This document shows, piece by piece, positions 43,790 to 52,465 of a DNA stretch of 64,000 nucleotides; the stretch's first letter is position 1; each line of letters starts with the position of its first letter. The notes under the pieces were generated by a model. It saw only the letters and a list, made by a program, of their open reading frames with translations, had not been told where the DNA came from and searched no databases. Origin of the DNA: Mycobacterium sp. GA-2829 (GTDB lineage: Bacteria > Actinomycetota > Actinomycetes > Mycobacteriales > Mycobacteriaceae); assembly GCF_001499965.1 (NCBI RefSeq), contig NZ_LQIT01000019.1, positions 1-64,000 on the forward strand. The letters run 5' to 3'. Position numbers and translations under genes: made by a program.

Positions 43790-45430
43790 ATGAGCACCCC
43801 GCCTGCTGCCGAGTACGACAAGCGCCGTGTTAATCAGCCGGCATTTCTGCCGGCTGATCGATCTACGCCCCTGGTTGACCTCACGATCGGCGGGCTGCTT
43901 GCCCAACGGGCCGCCGAACATCCCGACCGAGTGGCGGTTATCGGGGTTCGGCATGGATCGGGCGAAGATGCCCGCCTGACCTATGCAGAGCTGTTGGATG
44001 AGGCCGGTAGGGTTGCGGCGGCGCTCGCCGAACTGGCGAGTCCCGGCGACTACGTGGCGCTGTGGGCGCCGAATGTGATCGAGTGGACGGTCATCCAGTA
44101 CGGCGCGGCGTTCGCCGGAGTGGTTCTGGTGGCCCTGAACCCGGTTCTGCGTCAGGGTGAGCTGGACTACGCGCTGCGGCACAGCAGGGCGCGGGTGCTG
44201 CTGCACGCCGACGTCAGTCGCGACTACGACATGGCGGCAGTCGCCGAACAGGTCTGCGCCGATATTCCGGATATCACCCGCATCTCGCTGGCCGAACGGG
44301 GGAAGTGGCAAGGTTCTGAGGCTCTGCATCACGATCTGGCGCCGGCCGATCCGGACACCCCGGTGATGCTCCAATACACCTCGGGTACCACGGGCCGGCC
44401 GAAAGGTGTCCTGCTGACCCACCGCGCGCTGGTCAACGTGGCTCGCCTGACGATGGAGGCCACCGCTGTCGAGCCAGCAGCGGTCTGTTTCAACCCGCTG
44501 CCGTTGTTCCACACCGCTGGCTGCGTGATCGCCACGTTGGGCCCGGCGTGGGTCGGCGGAACCGTGGTGCTCTGTGAACGGTTCATGCCCGACCTCGCTC
44601 TGGCGGCGATGCGGCGCGAAGGCGTCACGGTGCTGTTCTATGTACCGACAGTGCTGCTGGCTCTGCTGCAGGCTCAACGCGGCAGCACGGCAGAACCACC
44701 ACGGCTTCGTGTTGTCATGGGTGGTGCCTCACACGTGTCCAGTGAACTGATCGACGGCACAGCAGCCGTTTTCGGGTCCGGCGTCTACAACCTGTACGGC
44801 CAGACCGAGCTCGCCCCGGTCCTGTCGCTGACCCGGCCGGGGGACTCCCGCGAGGACCAGTTGACCACGGTTGGCCGGCCGCTGCCGCACCTCGACTGCA
44901 AGATCATCGATCCCGACACGGGAGCCACGGTCGGGATCGGGGAAGTCGGGGAGATCTGCGCTCGCGGATACCAGCAATTCGTCGAATATGTACATGACCC
45001 ACAGGCCACTGAGCGGGCGCTCGATCGCGAAGGCTACGTGCGCACAGGTGATCTCGGTGCGATGGATGAACGCGGATTCCTCACGGTCACGGGCAGGCTC
45101 AAAGAACTGATCATTCGCGGCGGAGAAAACATCTCGCCCGTGGAGGTCGAATCGGTGATCAGACGCCACGACGACGTGCTCGACGTCGTCGCGGTCGGTG
45201 TTCCCGATGAACGGTTCGGCGAGGTTGTCGCCGTCGTGTGTCAACTGGACAGCGACGTGCGGGCCGATCTGCGGGACAGTTTGCTCGACCATGCTCGAAA
45301 GCACATGCCGGCGTACAAGATTCCCGCGCGCTGGTTCATCTCTGACGCCTTCCCGACAACGCCAACGGGCAAGGTTCAACGCTTCGCTCTCCGTGAATCG
45401 ATATCTGCTGAGGAGTTGCGAGAGCTGTGA
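43790..45430 (+). CDS. Acyl-CoA synthetase (FadD-type)
   Basis: A 546-residue AMP-forming CoA ligase. Motifs: P-loop YTSGTTGRPKG, the YGQTE pocket, TGDLGAMDERGFLTVTGR (hinge), and C-terminal PTTPTGKVQRFALR with the catalytic Lys. It should activate a carboxylic acid of the imported substrate with ATP and CoA. ATG 43790. The stop overlaps the next ligase gene by 4 nt. Confidence 0.92.
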   Translation: MSTPPAAEYDKRRVNQPAFLPADRSTPLVDLTIGGLLAQRAAEHPDRVAVIGVRHGSGEDARLTYAELLDEAGRVAAALAELASPGDYVALWAPNVIEWTVIQYGAAFAGVVLVALNPVLRQGELDYALRHSRARVLLHADVSRDYDMAAVAEQVCADIPDITRISLAERGKWQGSEALHHDLAPADPDTPVMLQYTSGTTGRPKGVLLTHRALVNVARLTMEATAVEPAAVCFNPLPLFHTAGCVIATLGPAWVGGTVVLCERFMPDLALAAMRREGVTVLFYVPTVLLALLQAQRGSTAEPPRLRVVMGGASHVSSELIDGTAAVFGSGVYNLYGQTELAPVLSLTRPGDSREDQLTTVGRPLPHLDCKIIDPDTGATVGIGEVGEICARGYQQFVEYVHDPQATERALDREGYVRTGDLGAMDERGFLTVTGRLKELIIRGGENISPVEVESVIRRHDDVLDVVAVGVPDERFGEVVAVVCQLDSDVRADLRDSLLDHARKHMPAYKIPARWFISDAFPTTPTGKVQRFALRESISAEELREL

Positions 45431-47172
45431 GCGACCGGCTTCCGATCGCTGTTCGCCGTGCGCTGTTGCGCGGTCGGTTTCCGTCGTGGGAGCCGCAAGG
45501 TCTCGCCCAGTGGCTGGACAGGTGCGCCAACACCTATCCGCGGCGGCCTTTTGTCCTGGCAGACGCGGCGTCGTCGACCTATCGCGAGGTCTCGGACGAG
45601 TCGCGGAGACTCGCCGCCGGTCTGCTCGCGTTGGGGGTGCGTCCCGGCGACCGGGTGGGGATGGTGATGGCGAACTATCCCGAGTTCGTCACCATCAAGT
45701 TTGCCATCGCGCGAGTCGGCGCAGTGGCCGTCCCGTTCAACTACCTCTACCGCGAAAGCGAACTCGCATTTGTGCTGCAGGATTCGGGCTGTCGCGTGCT
45801 GGTGACGATGACCGGATTCGGCTCCCTCAACTACCAGGGCATGCTCGACGCCATCGCTCCCGGGTGGGACCGGCCGGGCTTTGCCGAGCGTGCGGACGGC
45901 GTCGACACCGTACCCGCGCTGCGACACGTGGTGGCCCTCGGTACGGGGGACGATCCGCGTGCCGGTGTCCTGACAGTCGACGGCCTGGCGCACCTGGGTG
46001 ACGAGCGTCCGGCACATTTGACGCCGGAGATCGATCCGTCGTCCCCCGGAGACATGCTGTACACCTCCGGCACCACCGGATCGCCGAAAGGTGTTGTGGT
46101 CTCCCATGATGCCGTGCTGCGCACGGCCTACGCGTCGGCGCTGACCCGCGCCTACGAAGACGGTCGACGGATTCTCTACTCGCTTCCGTGCTATCACATG
46201 TTCGGCTACGTCGAGGGCCTGTTGTCGGTGATGTTCGTCGGCGGCGCAGTCATCCTGCAGCCCTCCTTCAGTGCCGAGGGATACTTCCGGGGCATCGAGC
46301 AGCATCGCGCCTCAGACATGCTCTGTGTCCCCACGATGGCCGTAGCCATGGTCGAGAGTCCTGCCCGCGCCGACTACGACCTGTCGTCACTGAAGGCGCT
46401 GCTGTGCGGGTCCGCGCCCGCCCCTGTGTGGCTTTGGGAACAGGTCAGCAAGGACTTCGGCATCGACGAGATCGTGACTGGATATGGCATGACCGAATGC
46501 GGCGGCGCGATGACCCTGACGCTGCCCGAGGACGATCTCACCATGACCTCGGAGACCGTCGGCAGGCCGAAACTCGCAGGTTCCGCCGGTGTTCCAGGCA
46601 CGGATGCATTGGTGGCCTACCGTGCCATAGACCCCAACGACGGCGCCGACGTCGAAGTCGGCGCCGAGGGCGAACTGGTCTCCATGGGCCCGACGGTCAT
46701 GCACGAGTACTGGAACCGTCCCGACGACACCGCTCGGACACTGCGCGGCGGATGGCTGCATTCGGGTGACCTCGGCTGCATCCGACCCGACGGCTACCTC
46801 CAGGTCACCGGCCGTAGCAAGGAGCTCTACAAGAGCGGCGGCGAGTTGGTCATGCCCCGCGAGATCGAAGATGTGCTCGCCGAGCACCCGGGGATCAGCC
46901 AAGTGTTCGCAGTGGGACTGACCGACGATCGGTGGGGCGAGATCGGTTGCGCAGTCGTGGTTCCCGTTCCAGAGCACGACGTTTCCGAGCGCGATGTACT
47001 CGAACTATGTCGTGCCAAGCTGGCCCGGTTCAAGGTCCCGAAGCGGGTGGTGTTCTACCGGCCGGAAGACCTTCCAACCACGCCGACCGGCAAGGTCCAG
47101 AAGTTTCGCCTTGCCCAGGAGATCGAGGCTGCGACTTCCGGGGATACGAGGCCTCAGGCCGGGGCGAAGTAA
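45427..47172 (+). CDS. Acyl-CoA synthetase (FadD-type), second
   Basis: A 581-residue AMP-forming CoA ligase. Motifs: YTSGTTGSPKG, GYGMTECGG, SGDLGCIRPDGYLQVTGR, and PTTPTGKVQKFRL. GTG 45427 (GTGA overlap). Two ligases next to each other suggest activation at two stages or two substrates. It converges with the MBL gene with a 19-nt overlap of the 3' ends. Confidence 0.92.
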   Translation: MSDRLPIAVRRALLRGRFPSWEPQGLAQWLDRCANTYPRRPFVLADAASSTYREVSDESRRLAAGLLALGVRPGDRVGMVMANYPEFVTIKFAIARVGAVAVPFNYLYRESELAFVLQDSGCRVLVTMTGFGSLNYQGMLDAIAPGWDRPGFAERADGVDTVPALRHVVALGTGDDPRAGVLTVDGLAHLGDERPAHLTPEIDPSSPGDMLYTSGTTGSPKGVVVSHDAVLRTAYASALTRAYEDGRRILYSLPCYHMFGYVEGLLSVMFVGGAVILQPSFSAEGYFRGIEQHRASDMLCVPTMAVAMVESPARADYDLSSLKALLCGSAPAPVWLWEQVSKDFGIDEIVTGYGMTECGGAMTLTLPEDDLTMTSETVGRPKLAGSAGVPGTDALVAYRAIDPNDGADVEVGAEGELVSMGPTVMHEYWNRPDDTARTLRGGWLHSGDLGCIRPDGYLQVTGRSKELYKSGGELVMPREIEDVLAEHPGISQVFAVGLTDDRWGEIGCAVVVPVPEHDVSERDVLELCRAKLARFKVPKRVVFYRPEDLPTTPTGKVQKFRLAQEIEAATSGDTRPQAGAK

Positions 47173-48170
47173 CGTACCCCGGCACTTTCGATGTCGGTCA
47201 ACCGGCCCTGCGCGGTTAACAGGTCCAGGTGGGCCTGCACCTCCAGTACCGCAGTCATACGATGGACAGTACTCAGCTCGTCGAGCTTGCGTTCCTTTCT
47301 GGTCCAGAGCATCTTCTCGGCAACTTCCATGCTGGTGGTGCTTCCCTTGGCAACGAGGTCGCCGACCTCCTGTAGCCGATGCTCGTGATGATCGATCAGC
47401 TCGATCGCACGGGCCCGAGTGGTGCGGTCGGCGCTGCCATGTGCCGGCAGCATCCGAGCATCCGGGAGTGCCAGGATCAGCTGCAATGAACTCAGGTACG
47501 ACCGCAGCGGTAATCGCTCCGGAGCCCGCTCGAAAGCGATCGACGGCGTGATGCGCGGCAGTAGGTGATCGCCGGTGAAGATCAGGCCCTGCACGGTGTC
47601 TTCGAAGACGATGTGTCCCCGGGTGTGTCCGGGGGTGGCGTGAACGATGAGGTCGCCGGCAGTTCCCTCGATCAGTTCGCCGTCGTGCAGCCAGCGGTCG
47701 GGCGGTGAGAATGCCACGCCCTTTTCGAAGACCTCCCATTCGAGTTTCTCAACCTCAATGGCGAGGTCGGCGGCGCCGGCTTCGACCAACTTCGGAATCT
47801 GGTTCGGATGGACCGCATCGGGCCGGCGTTCAAAGGCTTCGATGCTGTACCGTTCGTCGGCTCCCAGCAGCAACTCGATGTGATGCTGGTCCCGCCACCG
47901 AACGCCGAGGGAGTAGTGGTCCCAGTGCTGATGGGTGACCACGATGCGACGGACATCGGACACGCTGAATTCGAGATCGGCTAGCGCTTCGACCAATGTC
48001 TGCTCGGCGGGCGGGTACGCCCAGCCGGGGTCGATGAGTGTCACCCCGGTAGGGGCGTGATGCAGGTAGCAGTTGACGACCCGCAAATCGGGCAGCGGTA
48101 GCGGCAGCGCGACACGCGCAACACTATCGGTGATCTTCTCGACTGCACCGGCGGTAGGCACATCGGTCAT
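47154..48170 (-). CDS. Metallo-beta-lactamase-fold hydrolase
   Basis: A 338-residue MBL-fold hydrolase with THQHWDH for zinc binding, HATPGHTRGHIVF and TGDHLLPRITPS for the other ligands. The C-terminal helical part (about 240-338; HEHRLQEVGDLVAKG and a winged-helix-like end) is typical of the catabolic hydrolase branch, possibly thioesterases. ATG 48170 with GGGAG upstream (the longer open frame starts in the operator region). It shares operator site F with the divergent operon. Confidence 0.85.
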   Translation of the reverse strand: MTDVPTAGAVEKITDSVARVALPLPLPDLRVVNCYLHHAPTGVTLIDPGWAYPPAEQTLVEALADLEFSVSDVRRIVVTHQHWDHYSLGVRWRDQHHIELLLGADERYSIEAFERRPDAVHPNQIPKLVEAGAADLAIEVEKLEWEVFEKGVAFSPPDRWLHDGELIEGTAGDLIVHATPGHTRGHIVFEDTVQGLIFTGDHLLPRITPSIAFERAPERLPLRSYLSSLQLILALPDARMLPAHGSADRTTRARAIELIDHHEHRLQEVGDLVAKGSTTSMEVAEKMLWTRKERKLDELSTVHRMTAVLEVQAHLDLLTAQGRLTDIESAGVRYFAPA

Positions 48171-48198
48171 CAGAAGCTCCCCTCTGGTCGGATACAAA

Positions 48199-48216
48199 AT
48201 TTAACACCGACTAGAA
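48199..48216 (+). promoter_or_regulatory. Operator site F
   Basis: ATTTAACACCGACTAGAA between the MBL gene (start 48170) and the divergent operon (start about 48315). It matches the shared consensus with only the N3 core differing and sits 29 bp from the MBL start. Confidence 0.55.
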
Positions 48217-48314
48217 AAATGTGTTAACGTCGGGATGCTTACGTGATCGACAGCACCTTCGTCGAACAAGCTGTCATTCAAAAATTTTGCTTCACAGTCC
48301 GAGGGGGTGGCACG

Positions 48315-49352
48315 GTGGGAGTCAGTGCACCGCCGCGTCCACGAAGCGTCCCCCCGGCTCGCCCCACGTCGGCACGCCTACGGGCGCTCGGAGAATGGCT
48401 CGCCGACCAGGGTGAGCAAGTCGACGGTGCAATCCGCGTAAGTTCGATCCCAGGCGGGGATACCAACCAATCGTGGTTGGTGGCCGACCGGGCGGACCGA
48501 CGGTGGGTGCTACGGGAGCGGAGGGCAGGCGACGATCGCCCGTTCCACCGTGAGGCGGCGGTCCTGGTGTCCCTGGCGGGGTTAGGTGTTCCGGTGCCTG
48601 GACTGGTCGGTCATGGCCGCCGTCGCGGTGGCTTCTTCATGGTGACCCGGTTTGTGTCCGGCGCCGTGCTTGATAGCGAACACACGGCATCGCGGGTTCC
48701 GGCCGAGCACCGACAGGCAGTTGGCATCAGTGCCATCGACACGCTCTGTGACCTGCACTCGATCGACCCGTCGGCAGTCGGCATGCCTGACTTTGCGGTG
48801 GGACATCTCGATCGGCAGCTCGCCGTGTTGTCCGATCTGTGGACCCGCACGGGCAGCGGCGGCATCTATGACTCGTCGTGGCGTGCGGTCCGCACCAGGC
48901 TGCTGGCCCGCAGACCGGCGTGGGAAGGTCCTGTCCAACTGGTGCACGGCGATTTCCGGCTCCCGAATCTCGTTGTGCAGAAAGGAAGTACAGCCGCGAT
49001 CCTCGACTGGGAGCGATGCACCTCCGGCAATGCGATGTCGGATCTGGCTTGGCTGCTCAACAGCTGGCGGCACGCTGATGAACCGGCCGGTCGGCTCGGT
49101 AGTCCGACCCGAATCGGCGGATTCTGCTCCCGGGACGAACTTGCGCAACGCTATGCCGCTCGTAGAGCGCTGAACCCGGACCACCTGTCCTTCTACCGTG
49201 CCTTCGCGCATTGGACGGCGGCCACGTTGCTGCAGGCGTCGGAAACGCGGCGTCGAACGATCCAGGATTCATCTGGCCACGACAACGTCCTCGACGAGAT
49301 TCAGTTCAGTCTTCTCGAGGCTTCCACTCTGTTACGGAGGCCGGTGTGCTGA
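48315..49352 (+). CDS. APH-fold phosphotransferase
   Basis: A 345-residue APH-fold protein: nucleotide strand around SIPGGDTNQSWLVADR, catalytic motif LVHGDFRLPNLVV and metal site AILDWERCTSGNAMSDLAW. GTG 48315 is preferred because GAGGGGG lies 7 nt upstream; an in-frame GTG at 48243 is closer to the operator and less likely. Members of this acyl-CoA-dehydrogenase-associated branch may phosphorylate a metabolite or be inactive partners. Overlaps the next small gene by 7 nt. Confidence 0.8.
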   Translation: MGVSAPPRPRSVPPARPTSARLRALGEWLADQGEQVDGAIRVSSIPGGDTNQSWLVADRADRRWVLRERRAGDDRPFHREAAVLVSLAGLGVPVPGLVGHGRRRGGFFMVTRFVSGAVLDSEHTASRVPAEHRQAVGISAIDTLCDLHSIDPSAVGMPDFAVGHLDRQLAVLSDLWTRTGSGGIYDSSWRAVRTRLLARRPAWEGPVQLVHGDFRLPNLVVQKGSTAAILDWERCTSGNAMSDLAWLLNSWRHADEPAGRLGSPTRIGGFCSRDELAQRYAARRALNPDHLSFYRAFAHWTAATLLQASETRRRTIQDSSGHDNVLDEIQFSLLEASTLLRRPVC

Positions 49353-49606
49353 CCGACCGCGACGACTGCCCCCACGATGTCGAACCCGAGTTCAACTTCG
49401 AGGAGTCCATGAACTTCGAATTCCATGACCTTGAAACCGGTCTCGCTGGCTTTCTCCGGCTGGCCAACCGGCTCAAGGAGGGGGGACAGACCCGCATCGT
49501 CGAATCGACGGTCCGCTGGCATCCGGCGGACGGACCACAACTTCACGGAATGGCCGAGTATCTCGATCAAATGCTAGACGGGCAGCCGGTAGGAATCCGG
49601 GTGTGA
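49346..49606 (+). CDS. Small protein related to DUF7064-type proteins
   Basis: An 86-residue protein starting VLTDRDDCPHDVEPEFNFE at GTG 49346 (GGAGG 5 nt upstream). Its first half (EESMNFEFHDLETGLAGFLRLANR) resembles the opening of DUF7064/7065 proteins, and its second half (HGMAEYLDQMLDGQPVGIRV) looks like a C-terminal end; the middle barrel is absent. It could be an internally deleted derivative or an independent small protein. Position between phosphotransferase and MaoC genes suggests co-expression; no function is assigned. Confidence 0.55.
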   Translation: MLTDRDDCPHDVEPEFNFEESMNFEFHDLETGLAGFLRLANRLKEGGQTRIVESTVRWHPADGPQLHGMAEYLDQMLDGQPVGIRV

Positions 49607-49625
49607 CGGAGGGAGTCAGGTAGTC

Positions 49626-50078
49626 ATGAAGGTTTTCGAGAGTCTTGCGGAGTTCGAGTCGGCAACAGATGCCGAGCTGGGGCCGACCGACTGGCTCGTG
49701 GTCGATCAACAGCGTGTCGACAAGTTTGCCGAGTCCACCGACGACCATCAGTGGATTCATGTCGACCCCGAGCGGGCCGCTTCGGGACCGTTCGGTGGCA
49801 CCATCGCCCACGGTCTGCTCACCTTGTCGCTGCTGCCGCGGTTCATGCACGAGCTGTACCGTGTGGACAACGTGGCGATGGCAATCAACTACGGATTCAA
49901 TAAGGTTCGGTTCATCACGCCGGTTCCGGTGGGAGCCAAGGTACGAGCATCCGCCAAGGTGACTCAGGTGGAAAAGCTCGACGGCGCCGTCCAGGCGACC
50001 TTCGTGACCACCGTTGAGGTGCAGGACGCGGCCAAGCCCGCCGCCGTCATCGAATCGATCATTCGCTATGTCAACTGA
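49626..50078 (+). CDS. MaoC-like (R)-specific enoyl-CoA hydratase
   Basis: A 150-residue hydratase-2 protein close to the mycobacterial HtdZ/Rv0130 type. The catalytic Asp-x4-His motif DDHQWIHVD and the GGTIAHGLLTLSLLP segment are complete. It should hydrate trans-2-enoyl-CoA to (R)-3-hydroxyacyl-CoA. ATG 49626; the end overlaps the next gene by 11 nt. Confidence 0.9.
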   Translation: MKVFESLAEFESATDAELGPTDWLVVDQQRVDKFAESTDDHQWIHVDPERAASGPFGGTIAHGLLTLSLLPRFMHELYRVDNVAMAINYGFNKVRFITPVPVGAKVRASAKVTQVEKLDGAVQATFVTTVEVQDAAKPAAVIESIIRYVN

Positions 50079-51276
50079 GACATCTCGCGATCCGAGGATC
50101 GCCTCCGCCGACGCGCTGTACGACGCACTCGCTCGGGGAGACGCAGACGCGATAGGTGTCCTGTTGGCGCCGGAGTTCGTCGGACACGCCGCCGAGGGCA
50201 TGCCGTTGAACATGGGTGGAATGCATGTCGGGCCGGAGGCGATGCGTAAGAACCTTTGGTGGCGAATCGGCGAGCATTTCAAGGCCCGCGCTGTTGCCGA
50301 GGATCATCAGCCGCTCGCGGATGGTCGACTCGCAGTGATCGGCACCTATCGGGGCAGTGGGCGACGCTCGGGCGCCGAGTTGAACGCGGCCTTCGTGCAC
50401 ATCATCTCGTTCGATGACCGCGGCCGGATCACCTCGTTGCGTCAGCTCACCGACACCGCCGCATGGCAGGCTGCACTCGACGGAAACGGCCTGCAGACCA
50501 TCGACTACCGGGTCGAGAACGGCGTTGCCGTCGTCTGCCTGAACCGCCCCGACCAACACAACGCGATCAACCTGCGCATGGGCGAGGAAACGCTGGAGGT
50601 AGCCCAACGCATCGAGGCTGATCGATCGATCCGCGCGGTATTGATCTGTGGTAACGGTCCGGCATTCACCGTGGGCGGCGATATCTCGTTCTTCCTCGAA
50701 GGCGGTAGAGAGGGCTACGACGGGTTGTTCGAGAGGATGATCAAGCCCTATCACCGGGGTTTCGAGATCCTTAGTCGGGTCGAGGCGCCCATCGTGGCGG
50801 CGGCGCACGGTGCGGTCGCCGGTGGTGGCTTGGGGTTCATCTACGCAGCCGATATCGTGCTCGCCGCCGAAGGCGCAAAGTTCATCACCGCCTTCGCCGG
50901 GATCGGTCTCTCCGGCGACGGCGGCGGCACATACCACCTTCCGCGGCTGATCGGCCCGCGTCGCGCCGCGCAGGCGTATCTGCGCAACACGCCGATCACC
51001 GCCGATGAGGCGCTGGCCTGGGGATTGGTCAACGAGATCGTTCCTGCCGCAGAGCTTCGTGACCGCGCGACAGCACTGGCCGAAAAACTCGCGGCGGGAC
51101 CGACAGTTGCCTTCGCGACAATGCGATCACTGCTGCGCGACAGCTGGTCCAACGACCTCACCGCGCAGTTGGCTGCCGAACTGGAAGGCACCAAAGCCAC
51201 CGGCAGAACCCAGGATGCGGCAGCGGCCTTCACAGCCTTTGCCGCTAAACAAAAGCCGACTTTCGAGGGACGATGA
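50068..51276 (+). CDS. SnoaL-like domain fused to enoyl-CoA hydratase
   Basis: A 402-residue fusion. Residues about 10-130 form an SnoaL/NTF2-like domain (YDALARGDADAIGVLLAPEF, GRLAVIGTYRGSGRR); residues about 150-402 are a crotonase-fold enoyl-CoA hydratase/isomerase (AVVCLNRPDQHNAIN, GPAFTVGGDISFF, HGAVAGGGLGFIYAADIV). The join is continuous with no frame change; ATG 50068 overlaps the MaoC gene. Two domains on one chain suggest sequential or channelled steps on a CoA intermediate; this is not a fusion I know from characterised enzymes. Confidence 0.85.
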   Translation: MSTETSRDPRIASADALYDALARGDADAIGVLLAPEFVGHAAEGMPLNMGGMHVGPEAMRKNLWWRIGEHFKARAVAEDHQPLADGRLAVIGTYRGSGRRSGAELNAAFVHIISFDDRGRITSLRQLTDTAAWQAALDGNGLQTIDYRVENGVAVVCLNRPDQHNAINLRMGEETLEVAQRIEADRSIRAVLICGNGPAFTVGGDISFFLEGGREGYDGLFERMIKPYHRGFEILSRVEAPIVAAAHGAVAGGGLGFIYAADIVLAAEGAKFITAFAGIGLSGDGGGTYHLPRLIGPRRAAQAYLRNTPITADEALAWGLVNEIVPAAELRDRATALAEKLAAGPTVAFATMRSLLRDSWSNDLTAQLAAELEGTKATGRTQDAAAAFTAFAAKQKPTFEGR

Positions 51277-51277
51277 C

Positions 51278-52438
51278 ATGAGCGGGCTGATCAACGACAC
51301 CGAAGAGCACCGAGCAATCCGCGACAGCGTGGCCGGGATCGCCAATCGGTACGGATCGCAATACTTCCTCGAACGAGGCCGTACCGGACAGGACATCGAG
51401 GCGCTGTGGAAAGACCTTGGCGCCGCCGGCCTGCTCGGCGTCCACCTGCCCGAGGCCTACGGCGGCGGTGGCGGCGGTATGGCCGAAGCGGTAGTGGTGG
51501 TGGAAGAGCTTGCCGCCCACGGAATGCCAATGCTCATCTGGGTCATCTCCCCGGCGATCTGCGGCAGCATTCTGGCCGCGCACGGGTCCGAGCAGATGAA
51601 GCAGACATGGTTGCCCGGGATCGCCGACGGGACGCAGAAAATGGCCTTCGGCATCACCGAGCCGGACGCCGGTTCCAACAGCCACAATGTTAAGACGACC
51701 GCACGCAGGACAGCCACCGGATGGGTCATCTCGGGAGCGAAGTACTACATCTCGGCGATCGACCAGTGCGACGCACTGCTGGTGGTGGCGCGGGACGCCG
51801 ACCACTCGACGCCGGAGAAGTCGCAGCTGTCGCTGTTCGTGGTTCCCACCGCTGCCAAGGGGCTGACGTACCAGCACATCGAGACCTCGATCGTGTCGCC
51901 GGACAAACAGTTCACCGTGTTCCTCGACGAGGTTGAGGTCGGCGAGGAAGCGCTGATCGGTGCGGCCGGCAACGGATTACGGCAGGTCTTCGACGGGCTG
52001 AACCCGGAGAGGATTCTGGTCGGTGCTATCTGTGGGGGCGTCGGCCGCTATGCCATCGAAAAGGCGGTCGACTACGCCAAAGAACGCACCGTGTGGTCGA
52101 CGCCGATCGGTGCCCACCAGGGCATCGCCCATCCTCTGGCCGAAAGCCACATCGCCGTCGAGTTGAGCAGACTGGCCACCGCGCTAAGCGCGCAGCAGTT
52201 CGATGCAGGAATTCCGGCAGGCGAAGCCGCCAATATCGCAAAATTCTCCGCGTCGGAGGCGGCGCTGAAGGCGCTGGATCAGGCAATCCAGACCCACGGC
52301 GGCAACGGCCTGGCCCACGAATACGGACTATCCGAATTGTGGTTCGTCACGCGGCTCATGCGCACCGCCCCGGTCAGCCGCGAGATGGTCCTCAACTTCG
52401 TCGCGCAAACCTCGCTGGGCCTTCCCCGCTCGTATTGA
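51278..52438 (+). CDS. Acyl-CoA dehydrogenase
   Basis: A 386-residue FAD-dependent acyl-CoA dehydrogenase: MAFGITEPDAGSNSHNVKTTA for FAD/acyl binding, TGWVISGAKYYIS, the Arg-rich ERTVWSTPIGAHQGIAHPLA, and QTHGGNGLAHEYGLSELW near the catalytic position. It introduces the 2,3-double bond into an acyl-CoA. ATG 51278 lies 1 bp after the previous stop. Confidence 0.9.
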   Translation: MSGLINDTEEHRAIRDSVAGIANRYGSQYFLERGRTGQDIEALWKDLGAAGLLGVHLPEAYGGGGGGMAEAVVVVEELAAHGMPMLIWVISPAICGSILAAHGSEQMKQTWLPGIADGTQKMAFGITEPDAGSNSHNVKTTARRTATGWVISGAKYYISAIDQCDALLVVARDADHSTPEKSQLSLFVVPTAAKGLTYQHIETSIVSPDKQFTVFLDEVEVGEEALIGAAGNGLRQVFDGLNPERILVGAICGGVGRYAIEKAVDYAKERTVWSTPIGAHQGIAHPLAESHIAVELSRLATALSAQQFDAGIPAGEAANIAKFSASEAALKALDQAIQTHGGNGLAHEYGLSELWFVTRLMRTAPVSREMVLNFVAQTSLGLPRSY

Positions 52439-52465
52439 GACCCCCTCAACGAAAAGAGACAGACA

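Noticed and set aside
42983..44677. 564-codon minus-strand open frame across the SDR and first ligase genes
   Set aside because: Arg/Gln/His-rich antisense shadow; SDR and AMP-ligase motifs on the plus strand are unambiguous.
16915..48216. All operator-like sites being KstR boxes
   Set aside because: Only the site at 63323-63336 fits TnnAACnnGTTnnA; the other sites lack the GTT half at the right spacing, so assignment to KstR is not supported.
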